Shown: positions 26,039 through 34,415 of the stretch, piece after piece
How positions within the stretch are numbered: the first letter of the stretch is position 1
Layout: each line of letters begins with the position of its first letter
From: Anaerolineales bacterium
GTDB lineage: Bacteria; Chloroflexota; Anaerolineae; Anaerolineales; Villigracilaceae
Length of the DNA stretch: 64,000 bases
Direction: 5' to 3'
Assembly: GCA_016744335.1 (NCBI GenBank)
Contig: JADGEO010000005.1
Span: 1-64,000 of the forward strand
Notes under the pieces: model-generated
What the model was told of the DNA's origin: nothing
The model's input: the letters and a program-made list of their open reading frames with translations, nothing else
Database searches by the model: none
Program-made: the position numbers and the translations under genes

Positions 26039-27163
26039 TTAATGGGCTTGCTCCTGCGCAACGTGCGTTATTTCTTCGTAGATATTTAGGGTCCGCATAA
26101 ACCACTGTTCTGCACCGTATTTTTGCTGTGCGCGAGCTAGCCCAGCTTCTCCGAGTGCTTTTCCATAATTTGGCATTGCTAAAATATCAAGGGCGGCTTT
26201 GGCTAACTCTTTTGGTTCACTATGCGGCACAAGAATGCCAGCATCATTGCCTACTAGTTTTGAAACTTCTCCAACATCTGTGACTGCCATTGGGAGTGCT
26301 GACATCATCGCTTCGAGGAGACTAAGGGGCAAACCTTCTCGGCGTGATGCTGAAATATAGATATCGCTTATAGCGAGAAGCTGTGAGACGTCATTTCGTA
26401 TCCCTAACCAAAATACAACCTTTTCTAAGCCGAGATCCCTTGTTTGCGCTTTAAGTTCATCGCGTAAATCACCATCTCCGACAATAAGCAATGCGGCGTT
26501 TGGTTCTTCTTGATAGATGAGTGTAAAAGCCTGTAATAAATCGCCTACACCTTTGTCGGGGGATAAACGCCCAACTGAGATAAATGTTGGTTGTGCGGTA
26601 TCAAGCCCAATTTCCGTGCGTATCGTTTCACCTTCTTCTGCGGATAAGGGGCTATTTTCATCCACTGCGTTGGGGAGGGTTATCACATCCCGCTTAAGAA
26701 TATCTTCATAAATATCGGAAACACTTTTGCCAACACCGAGTATTCTATTTGCACGGCGGAGCATCTCTAGTTCGATTTTGTCTCGCAAAAAATGTGCGTG
26801 GCGATTGTCTACCGCTGTGCTATGTAAAGTGGAAACAACGGGCGTTTTTGTGAGCTTGCCGACCATACCAGCGATGATATTGGCATAGGTCAAATGAGTA
26901 TGGATAACAGAAAAATTGCCATCTTTTACAAAGCGTGTAAGAGCGAGCAAGCGAGAAGGAGAAAAAAGGCTATCAGCAGGAAAAAGAAATACTTTCGCCC
27001 CCAGCTTTTCTAGGGGCAGGGCGAGAGTCATTCCCTGGCTGAATTCACTGAGAGAAACCACGGTCAAATCTATATTTTGCTCGCGCGCCTGTCCTGCGAG
27101 CGTGATCATTAGTTTTTGTGCGCCACCGATCCTGAGAGAGTCTATGACTTGCAGAATTTTCAT
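26039..27163 (-). CDS. Glycosyltransferase family 4
   Basis: This 374-residue GT-B enzyme opens with LQVIDSLRIGGAQKLMI, and its donor half carries ISVGRLSPDKGVGDLLQAF and the SASRREGLPLSLLEAMM motif. It is cytosolic. It overlaps the flippase gene by 4 bp (ATGA), which supports cotranscription. Confidence 0.9.
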   Translation of the reverse strand: MKILQVIDSLRIGGAQKLMITLAGQAREQNIDLTVVSLSEFSQGMTLALPLEKLGAKVFLFPADSLFSPSRLLALTRFVKDGNFSVIHTHLTYANIIAGMVGKLTKTPVVSTLHSTAVDNRHAHFLRDKIELEMLRRANRILGVGKSVSDIYEDILKRDVITLPNAVDENSPLSAEEGETIRTEIGLDTAQPTFISVGRLSPDKGVGDLLQAFTLIYQEEPNAALLIVGDGDLRDELKAQTRDLGLEKVVFWLGIRNDVSQLLAISDIYISASRREGLPLSLLEAMMSALPMAVTDVGEVSKLVGNDAGILVPHSEPKELAKAALDILAMPNYGKALGEAGLARAQQKYGAEQWFMRTLNIYEEITHVAQEQAH

Positions 27164-28620
27164 TTACGCACCAATGCCTTGCGAAGTGTGCTGTAGCCCT
27201 CTACCAATAATTCTCGCTGAATAAACCATAAACTGGTGAGATAGACTATTCCGCCTATGCCAATACCAATGACTAATTGAGCAGGTGGTGACATATTTTG
27301 TGCGGGTAAAAGGGCTAAAATGACCGCTATAGCCATAATAGATGCGGCAGATAGCGATGGGGATATGGCTTTGAAAATTTCACCAAGTGAGGCGTTTATC
27401 ATTCGCCCAGCGATGATGAGTTCGATCGTTGTTAGGATGAGAGCAACGAATACGCGTGCCCAACCAACTGCGGCAATGGTCTCAATGGTGGTCACTGAAA
27501 AATATAATGCGGGCAAAAGAAGGATGCCTTCAAGAACAGTAAGGCGAGTTAGTATCTCTGGTTTGCCTTGTGCTTTATAAACATCACCGGCGTTGTAAAT
27601 AAGGGCAACAATGACAGAATAAATAGCCAGAGATTGCATAACGGGGATTGCTTCATGCCATTTTTCGCCAAAAAGTGTCAAGATAAGAGGGCTTGCTACT
27701 AAAGCAATTCCAAAACCTACGGGAAAGGTGATTGTGCTAATATATTTTGTTGTGTATAAAAAACTACGTTTAAGCCCTTCTTCATCATCACGCATTCTTG
27801 CATAAAAAGGGAAGAGCACTTTGCCAATTAGTGCATTGAACTGCATAATGAGCATGTCGGGAATTCGAAAGGCGAGGGTGTAGATGCCTAGAGATGCCGC
27901 TCCTAAATATCGTCCTACAACTAAATAATCGGCGTTGTCTAATAAGACACTGAACGCATTGACCGCCACAATGTTTTTTCCAAAGTCCAGAAAAGTACGC
28001 GATAGGCGTGGACTAAAATGAAAAGATGGTCGCCAGGGGACAAGAATCCAGTAGGCGAGCGAGGCAATGGCTACGCCTATAAGTTGACCGTAGATGAGGC
28101 TCCATGCGCCGTATCCTAATAGTGCAAAAACAATGGAGAAGATACCTTTTCCTAGAGAGCGAGATAGGTCGGGGAGAAATTTGCGTCTGAAGGAAAGTTT
28201 TTTACGCAAGAGCATATCTTGCACATAGCCTAACGAGGATAACGGGAAGCTAAAGGCTAAGACACGGGTTACAGAAGTTGCGCGAGGGTCATCGAAAAAA
28301 CCGCCTACAAGTGGGGCAGATAACCATGTGATAGCAAAAAGGGTAATGCTGATGCCTAATCCTAGCCAAAAGGCGGTGTCGGCGGCATGTTCTTCTTCTT
28401 TATGATAGATTAACGCTTGCCCAACGCCAAAACTGGCTAAAACTTTTAGCGAACTGATGATGACAATTGCGTATCCCGCAACGCCAAAATCATCTTGGCT
28501 AAGTAGTTTTGCTAAAATAATAGTGCTAGCAAAGACTAATAGTTTTCCACTGTAGTAGGAGGCGTAAGTCCACATTACACCTTGTATAGCTTGCTTTTTT
28601 AAAGGTTTAGCTTCAGGCAT
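27160..28620 (-). CDS. Wzx-type oligosaccharide flippase (PST family)
   Basis: This 486-residue protein has about 12 to 14 hydrophobic segments. It opens with KKQAIQGVMWTYASYYSGK and has the LLSQDDFGVAGYAIVI pattern of the polysaccharide transporter family (MOP superfamily). It would flip lipid-linked repeat units to the outer face. It overlaps both neighbours, so it belongs to the operon. With the ligase/polymerase and Wzz genes it completes a Wzx/Wzy-type route. Confidence 0.92.
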   Translation of the reverse strand: MPEAKPLKKQAIQGVMWTYASYYSGKLLVFASTIILAKLLSQDDFGVAGYAIVIISSLKVLASFGVGQALIYHKEEEHAADTAFWLGLGISITLFAITWLSAPLVGGFFDDPRATSVTRVLAFSFPLSSLGYVQDMLLRKKLSFRRKFLPDLSRSLGKGIFSIVFALLGYGAWSLIYGQLIGVAIASLAYWILVPWRPSFHFSPRLSRTFLDFGKNIVAVNAFSVLLDNADYLVVGRYLGAASLGIYTLAFRIPDMLIMQFNALIGKVLFPFYARMRDDEEGLKRSFLYTTKYISTITFPVGFGIALVASPLILTLFGEKWHEAIPVMQSLAIYSVIVALIYNAGDVYKAQGKPEILTRLTVLEGILLLPALYFSVTTIETIAAVGWARVFVALILTTIELIIAGRMINASLGEIFKAISPSLSAASIMAIAVILALLPAQNMSPPAQLVIGIGIGGIVYLTSLWFIQRELLVEGYSTLRKALVRK

Positions 28621-30076
28621 AGCTTTTTATTTTTGCCTCGGTGTTTTCTATAATGTTTTTTGCGATATTGGGGATGGCGAGGGCAATGCCTGCCAAAAGC
28701 CAAAAATAACGTGGGTAAGCGCCGTGAATAAACATAGCGGCGGCTAAATAACCAACAACGCCAGTGGAGAAGCTTAATACCATGTCGGCGTATTTGGTGG
28801 CTCCGTGAATTTTTAATTTTCGCCACGCGCTTAACATGCCGCTCATCATTGTTTTTAGTAGCCAGCCAAAAACAAGGATACCTGCAAGCCCTGTCTCTGC
28901 CGCGACTTGGAGGTAGAGATTATGCGCTTGCCTCTGCTCTAGGCGCGGATCTAGCCCTAGCGTTCTGGAATAACTTTGATAGTAAGTGGGATAATTCTCT
29001 ACGCCAACGCCAAAAATGGGATGGTCGAGAAACATGAGCCACGCGGCGATAGTTTCACTAGCACGTCCACGATAGGAGACTTCGCCTACTACAGCATTTC
29101 TGCCGCCAAAAACATCGGTTATAGTTGTGAGGCGTTCCACGTAAGGGTTAGGGACAAAGCTTATAATGAGAACAATTAGCAAGATGCCTATCATTGCATC
29201 TGAAAGGCGAGGGGGGCTATGCAACATTGAAAAAATGAGCATAACGACAACGGCTACTGCGGCACCGCGCGAGTAAGAGAATATGACAGCTAAGACAGTT
29301 GCTAAAAATGCCCACCCTGCAAATGCCCTTAGATACCACTTTTTTTCTTTCAGAAATCGTTCTAATGCAATTGGGATGAGTACAAGCATAGCTTGGGCAT
29401 AGAAATTGGGATCACCTACAGGACCAGATAAGCGATTCCCTTCGGTTTCTCCGACTATGTTTTGATAGCCAACTTGGCCAAAACCGCTAAAGTCGTTGCT
29501 GTAAGTGCCTGTTATGCCCTGATAGGCACTTATTGTTCCTATAAATGTTCCAGCAATGAGAAGTGTCCAAATTACACCTTGAAAAGTTTTTGCGTCTCGG
29601 AGCAAGATAACCATAACAATGGCGATAATGCCATCTTTGAGAAAGTTTAGAACTGCGCCTGTTGCCGCTTCAAAATCAGTGGCATAGAGCAATGAAGAAA
29701 AAACGACCAAGCCATAAGCCCCGACTAAAATCGCAGAGTGTGCCCATCCCTCGGGAACATGCCCGTCTATGAGCCATTTTGTGACTATGGCAACAACAAG
29801 TAATGCGATATAGGGTTTTGCTACAGACGGAAGATGGTGGAAATCGACCAACACATCTGAGCTACGCGTATATACCATAAAGACCAAAACGAGCAATCCA
29901 AACTCAGTATTTGTTACGGTAATAAGCGCAAATACAATGGCTATTGCTCCAGCGATAGCAAAGAGAGGGTTTTCTAAATTGAAGATTAGGAAACCCGAAA
30001 GTATGCCTATTATGGCGGCGGCAAGACCGAAACCAATATATAGCCAAATGCTTTCTCGCGGAGAAGTGTGTTTCAT
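28613..30076 (-). CDS. O-antigen ligase/polymerase (WaaL/Wzy-like)
   Basis: This 487-residue membrane protein has about 12 helices. A large loop near residues 335-400 carries FGVGVENYPTYYQS and QRQAHNLYLQVAAETGLAG, the conserved Wzy_C/O-antigen ligase motif with its His. It would polymerise or transfer the glycan on the outer membrane face. It lies 3 bp after the Wzz-like gene and overlaps the flippase gene. Confidence 0.9.
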   Translation of the reverse strand: MKHTSPRESIWLYIGFGLAAAIIGILSGFLIFNLENPLFAIAGAIAIVFALITVTNTEFGLLVLVFMVYTRSSDVLVDFHHLPSVAKPYIALLVVAIVTKWLIDGHVPEGWAHSAILVGAYGLVVFSSLLYATDFEAATGAVLNFLKDGIIAIVMVILLRDAKTFQGVIWTLLIAGTFIGTISAYQGITGTYSNDFSGFGQVGYQNIVGETEGNRLSGPVGDPNFYAQAMLVLIPIALERFLKEKKWYLRAFAGWAFLATVLAVIFSYSRGAAVAVVVMLIFSMLHSPPRLSDAMIGILLIVLIISFVPNPYVERLTTITDVFGGRNAVVGEVSYRGRASETIAAWLMFLDHPIFGVGVENYPTYYQSYSRTLGLDPRLEQRQAHNLYLQVAAETGLAGILVFGWLLKTMMSGMLSAWRKLKIHGATKYADMVLSFSTGVVGYLAAAMFIHGAYPRYFWLLAGIALAIPNIAKNIIENTEAKIKSYA

Positions 30077-30079
30077 CTC

Positions 30080-31216
30080 TTATGCCTCTTGCTTATTGTC
30101 GTCTACCCAAAAAGGGTTTTTCATTTCCCAAACTCGAACAGCATCTTCATTTGATTGGCGAACGGCTTTGAGTGCATTGATTGCTTGTTCTAGTAAATCG
30201 TCCACAGGTATGCGGTTGCTGTAAACTGCGCCACCTATGTGGGGATCTAGATTAACGACGATGTCGTATTGGTGTAGTTCGATGGGCTGTTTTAGCGCTT
30301 GGTAGATACGTTCAAATGTTCGGCTTGCGGCAACAGAAGGGGTAAGCGGTAACATGAGCGAAAAACTATTTTCGTCCCAGCGAGCAATGGCATCATTTCC
30401 GCGCAGTTCTTGCCGCAACACGCCGGTAACTTGGTGAAGCATCCAGTTGATAGCATTATCGGGAAGGGTGCCGATTAGTTCATGTAGACCACTAAGCTCG
30501 ACAATACCTATTGATAACGCATCATCGGGACTTTCTGTGAGTTCGGTTTCGAGAAGACGTTCAAAGTAGTTGCGTTTAAAGACGCCTGTTGTCGTGTCCA
30601 TGCGAAGGCGATCACGGTAGGTTTCTATGGGGACATTGATTTGTTCACTCAGAATCGCAAGCGCAACACCAGCAATCAAGCCCAATGCAAGAGCGAGACT
30701 CGCATCCCGCACGGGTTGTGGGGAAATTGGCACAGTGGGGACAATTGCCTTATCCAAAAAAGAAACATCATAGGCACGGTAGAGACGACTGACAGCGTCA
30801 ATGGTCAGGCTCCCGATTGTGTTGGCGATGGTGGCAACAAGTTGTGGGTCTGGTCCCATTACTGATAGCTCTAAGATATTTGCCTCGGGGAGAACAACAG
30901 CGGCAATTGTGTAATCATCTGCTGCTGTTGCATCTAACCCTACAGTTTCTAGAGCGTTTAGATATACGCGGCGGCTATTTAAAAATTCGCCATAAGTAGC
31001 AACTGTAGAGCGTTTATCTAGGGCTTCAAGGCTGTTTACAACATCGTATTCGTTCACAACCGTTGGGTTGGGGCTAATGATGAACTTGGCATTGGCTTGA
31101 TAGGTTGGCTCGGTGAAATATGCCGAGATGAAGGCAACATTTAATGCAATCAAAGCGGTTAGTAAAATAATCCACCAACCTTTTTTCAACATATTGAGAT
31201 AGTGTCTGATTTCCAT
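30080..31216 (-). CDS. Wzz-type chain-length regulator fused to a degenerate GGDEF domain
   Basis: This protein (378 residues) begins with a Wzz/polysaccharide co-polymerase domain: a membrane helix at about 14-35, an outer region, and a second helix at about 172-192 preceded by a Pro-rich ISPQPV. A GGDEF-fold domain follows (about 208-370), starting TGVFKRNYFERLLETEL. Its active-site loop reads RWDENSF where an active enzyme has R-x-GGDEF. It therefore probably cannot make c-di-GMP and may bind a nucleotide or another GGDEF protein. The ATG at 31216 is chosen because AGGAGG abuts the earlier ATG too closely. Confidence 0.87.
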   Translation of the reverse strand: MEIRHYLNMLKKGWWIILLTALIALNVAFISAYFTEPTYQANAKFIISPNPTVVNEYDVVNSLEALDKRSTVATYGEFLNSRRVYLNALETVGLDATAADDYTIAAVVLPEANILELSVMGPDPQLVATIANTIGSLTIDAVSRLYRAYDVSFLDKAIVPTVPISPQPVRDASLALALGLIAGVALAILSEQINVPIETYRDRLRMDTTTGVFKRNYFERLLETELTESPDDALSIGIVELSGLHELIGTLPDNAINWMLHQVTGVLRQELRGNDAIARWDENSFSLMLPLTPSVAASRTFERIYQALKQPIELHQYDIVVNLDPHIGGAVYSNRIPVDDLLEQAINALKAVRQSNEDAVRVWEMKNPFWVDDNKQEA

Positions 31217-31305
31217 GGTAGCCATCCTCCTTACTAAAGGGGCGCATCTAAGAGTATTTCTGTAGGGATGAAAGTAATTTTCAGATGCTTAGAAAAATAA
31301 TAGAT

Positions 31306-32529
31306 TTATTGATTAAGAAAAGATTCAAACAAAAGAGCCACGCGAGAGCTATTAATATCTAGGTTATATTCTTGCGCAACTAATTTTTGACCGTTTTTTG
31401 CTAACTGCAGTGCTTCTTTGGGCTGCTGAAAAATATGAAATAAAGTATTTGCTAATTTGCTCGGTGATTTTTCAGAAACCAGATACCCTGTTTCATCAGG
31501 GTGTATCAGCTCGGAAATGCCCGAAATATCAGAGGCAATAACGGGAAGCCCGCTTCCTAATGCTTCCATTATAGAAACGGGAATACCTTCCATTTTTCCA
31601 CTTTCAGTAATAATGCTTGGCTGAACATAGCAATTTGCCTTAGCCAATGCCTCGGCAACTTCATTTTGTGTTTTTGCTCCAGCGAGAGAGACAACATCTT
31701 CAAGGCTATGCTTTTTAATTAATGCTTCTAAAGAGGCTCGCTTATCACCTTCGCCAATAATTTCACATTCGAAGGGGATGTCACGCTCAGCAAGCAATGC
31801 ACAGGCTTCAATGAGGTAGCTCATCCCCTTATAGTCTTCCAAACTGCCAATACTTTTGATATACATTTTTTCATCTAAAGGCAGGTGGCTTTTCTCAGCA
31901 TACATAGCGAGATCAATGCCGCAATGGACTATTTTTATATTCTCTTCAGTTTCTTTGCTAATATATTCTGCTAAAAAATGTTTATTAAACTCAGAAATAG
32001 AAATAATAAAAGAAGCCTTTTCGAGCTTTGTTTTTAGCATGGTTTGCGTCACAAAAATATCATGGGCATGAACTGTAACGCTATACGAGATTCCCGTTAA
32101 ATTATGAATAATCCAAGCCGTTAGCGTGGGATGCGTAGCAAAATGTGCGTGGATATGCTGAATACCCTGCTTTTGCATTTCCTCTGCCATTCGAACAGCT
32201 TTTGGGAAGATGAGGAAGGCACGCGCTAGAAACTTGAAGTTGCTACCGTTCCCAAGCATTGTACTGCCCCAAAGCTGTAGATAGCGGAAAGGCGCACGTG
32301 TAAATGAGCGGATATTTGCCCGAAAAACATCTACCGACATCCAAGGAAAGTAGCGTAATTTCTCTAGCCATGGCTTTGCTTCGGGATGCACAACAGCTTG
32401 CTTTTCTAAAATTAAAGGGTATAGTTCAATTTCTAACCCTTTATTTTCTAAAGCGATGATCTCACGTAAAATAAAAGTTTCAGAAACTTTCGGAAAACGA
32501 GAAAGAATATATGCAATCTTATTTGCCAT
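31306..32529 (-). CDS. Glycosyltransferase family 4
   Basis: This 407-residue GT-B enzyme has KIAYILSRFPKVSETFILRE at the N terminus, typical of colanic-acid/WcaL-like transferases, then HIHAHFATHPT. Its donor half has SIGSLEDYKGMSYLIEA, and the E-X7-E region is GKMEGIPVSIMEALGSGLPV. Its ATG overlaps the sugar transferase stop (TAATG). Confidence 0.9.
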   Translation of the reverse strand: MANKIAYILSRFPKVSETFILREIIALENKGLEIELYPLILEKQAVVHPEAKPWLEKLRYFPWMSVDVFRANIRSFTRAPFRYLQLWGSTMLGNGSNFKFLARAFLIFPKAVRMAEEMQKQGIQHIHAHFATHPTLTAWIIHNLTGISYSVTVHAHDIFVTQTMLKTKLEKASFIISISEFNKHFLAEYISKETEENIKIVHCGIDLAMYAEKSHLPLDEKMYIKSIGSLEDYKGMSYLIEACALLAERDIPFECEIIGEGDKRASLEALIKKHSLEDVVSLAGAKTQNEVAEALAKANCYVQPSIITESGKMEGIPVSIMEALGSGLPVIASDISGISELIHPDETGYLVSEKSPSKLANTLFHIFQQPKEALQLAKNGQKLVAQEYNLDINSSRVALLFESFLNQ

Positions 32530-33191
32530 TAGCGTGCACCTTTTGTTAGCAAAACGGCTGGAGCGGTTCGCATAAGAATTTCAATATCTAAAGAAAAGCA
32601 ACATCGTTCAGCATAAACAATATCTAGACGAGAGCGATTGTCCCAATCTGTGGTACTGCGGGCTGTGATTTGCCATAAGCCCGTAATACCAGGGAGCACA
32701 TCTAGGCGCGCAGTGTGCCAGAGCTTATAATCATCAGACGCAAAAAAAGTAGGTCGAGGACCAACAAGGCTCATATCGCCTTTTAGGATATTAAAAAGTT
32801 GTGGAAGTTCGTCTAAACTTGTTTTACGAAGTAAGCGGCCAATAGGCGTAACACGAGGGTCATTGCTAATTTTAAAGTCAGGCCAAGTTAATTCATTGAG
32901 GTGTGCATATTTTTCCTTAAGAGCTTCGGCATTTGGCACCATTGTCCGAAACTTATACATAAGAAAACGTTGACCGCCTTTACCTGTCCGTTTTTGGGTA
33001 AACATTACAGGAGCTTTTGGCTCAGAAATTTTTATTGCTAAGGCACTTATACCTAACAAGCTTAGCCAAATAGGCATGGTCAAAATCGTTAAAAAAAGGT
33101 CAAAGCTACGCTTTATAAAAAAGTATTCTTTTCCTTTAAATTTGCGTTTTTCAGGAATATATTTCCTGACCCAAAGATAGTCTGCTGCCAT
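32529..33191 (-). CDS. Initiating undecaprenyl-phosphate sugar-1-phosphate transferase
   Basis: This 220-residue bacterial sugar transferase (PF02397) has one membrane helix at about 30-52 and conserved segments KRTGKGGQRFLMYKFRTM, RLLRKTSLDELPQLFNILKG and MSLVGPRPT, and ends with GITGLWQITAR. It corresponds to the catalytic half of WbaP/CpsE and starts assembly on the lipid carrier. It lies near the head of the operon. Confidence 0.93.
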   Translation of the reverse strand: MAADYLWVRKYIPEKRKFKGKEYFFIKRSFDLFLTILTMPIWLSLLGISALAIKISEPKAPVMFTQKRTGKGGQRFLMYKFRTMVPNAEALKEKYAHLNELTWPDFKISNDPRVTPIGRLLRKTSLDELPQLFNILKGDMSLVGPRPTFFASDDYKLWHTARLDVLPGITGLWQITARSTTDWDNRSRLDIVYAERCCFSLDIEILMRTAPAVLLTKGAR

Positions 33192-33213
33192 GGTGTCTCC
33201 AATGATAGATGCT

Positions 33214-34074
33214 TTAATCAGTGATTTCGATATTTTCTTTGCGTGTAAATACTGTAGGCTTTTCTTCTAAGACTGGTAAGCGTGACACAGCTATTTCAAA
33301 AAGTTCATCAAAAGATAATGCCTCGCTGGGAAACGAAGCCGTGCTCCAAACAGTTTGCCTATCAATCACTTCGGCAATTGACTGATAAATACGCTGTGCT
33401 AATACTAAAGCAGATTGCTCATTTGTTTCTGGGCATAAAACAATAAAACGATAATCATAGTCTCGCATAATCAAGTCAGTTTGGCGGGCATGTTCATTAA
33501 TAATGCGCCCAATTTTTGCCGCCATAAAGTGTGAGAAAAGGTCTTTTTCTACGCCCTCAAATTGATTGCTTACAGAAGGGGTTCTTGTAATTTGAAAAAG
33601 CAAAACAGATAAAGGACGGCTATATCTACGACTGCGATTCATTTCTGTATTAATCGCATCAGAAGCCATCGTTAAGTCTAAGGTACGGTTTGGGTAAGAG
33701 CCTTCAGCAATACCCTTTAAGAGATTATTAACCTGATTGATTTGTACGCCCACATTATATGAAAGGGCAACAGCAAGCTCAACTAATAAGAACTGAACTA
33801 TGAGCTCTTCTAAAGTACGGGGGTTTGGCAAAAAACGCCAATATAATGCCCAAACAAGCACGTAGATAGCCGCCCAAATGCCTAAATAACCATAAAGAGA
33901 AACTCTAATTCGTGATGGTCCCCAAACTCCAATCAGTGTTGCTATTACAAGCATGATGAAAAAAGCCGCCTGAAAGTTGAGGACGTTTTTTTCAAAATAT
34001 TCTACTTGAGCAATACCAAGAACAACCGAAAAGAAAGAGAAAAGTAAAATAACGGAGCTTCGAAGAGTTTTCAT
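33214..34074 (-). CDS. Membrane protein with a degenerate GGDEF-like domain
   Basis: This 286-residue protein has about four membrane helices in residues 5-115. A soluble domain then begins NRSRRYSRPLSVLLFQI, the usual start of a diguanylate cyclase fold. The signature loop reads RDYDYRF in place of R-x-GGDEF, so cyclase activity is unlikely. It heads the polysaccharide operon, which also holds a Wzz fused to another degenerate GGDEF; the two could pair. The ATG at 34074 is preferred for its AAGG site. The GGDEF reading is by eye and of moderate certainty. Confidence 0.72.
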   Translation of the reverse strand: MKTLRSSVILLFSFFSVVLGIAQVEYFEKNVLNFQAAFFIMLVIATLIGVWGPSRIRVSLYGYLGIWAAIYVLVWALYWRFLPNPRTLEELIVQFLLVELAVALSYNVGVQINQVNNLLKGIAEGSYPNRTLDLTMASDAINTEMNRSRRYSRPLSVLLFQITRTPSVSNQFEGVEKDLFSHFMAAKIGRIINEHARQTDLIMRDYDYRFIVLCPETNEQSALVLAQRIYQSIAEVIDRQTVWSTASFPSEALSFDELFEIAVSRLPVLEEKPTVFTRKENIEITD

Positions 34075-34098
34075 TTTATGAACCTTATACATGGACAA

Positions 34099-34415
34099 TG
34101 TTGATATATATTACCTTGTTTGTCTTCTTGATGCAAGTTCTAGCGTAACTTGAGCTCACATAATTGCAATAAACATGGTTGTTTTAGGTAGTTTTTGAGA
34201 TCCCGCATACCTCTTGAGTGTAGGAAAGGCGACCTTTCAGAACTGAAAGGTCGCCTTTATTGTATATGATTAATCATTAGGATGCAATACCCCCCTGATT
34301 ACCTATTGACGATTGTTCTGTTTTCGTTTAAGTCTTTTGTCTTTTGATAGGGGAAATTTTAAGTTTATCGCAGGTGATGTTAGCGATATAGCTCGCTTTT
34401 CAGCACCCTGTTTAT
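34099..34415. other. Intergenic region, start of the polysaccharide operon
   Basis: This 318-bp gap lies between the lamin-tail gene and the operon head, both on the minus strand. It must hold the operon promoter in its lower half. Besides the hairpin at 34225-34258, I see no other clear element. Confidence 0.5.
34225..34258 (-). terminator. Perfect 16-bp hairpin downstream of the lamin-tail gene
   Basis: AAAGGCGACCTTTCAG (34225-34240) is exactly complementary to 34243-34258 with a 2-base gap. It lies about 160 bp after the end of the lamin-tail gene and upstream of the polysaccharide operon. It has no long T-tract on the minus strand, so its efficiency is uncertain. Confidence 0.65.
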
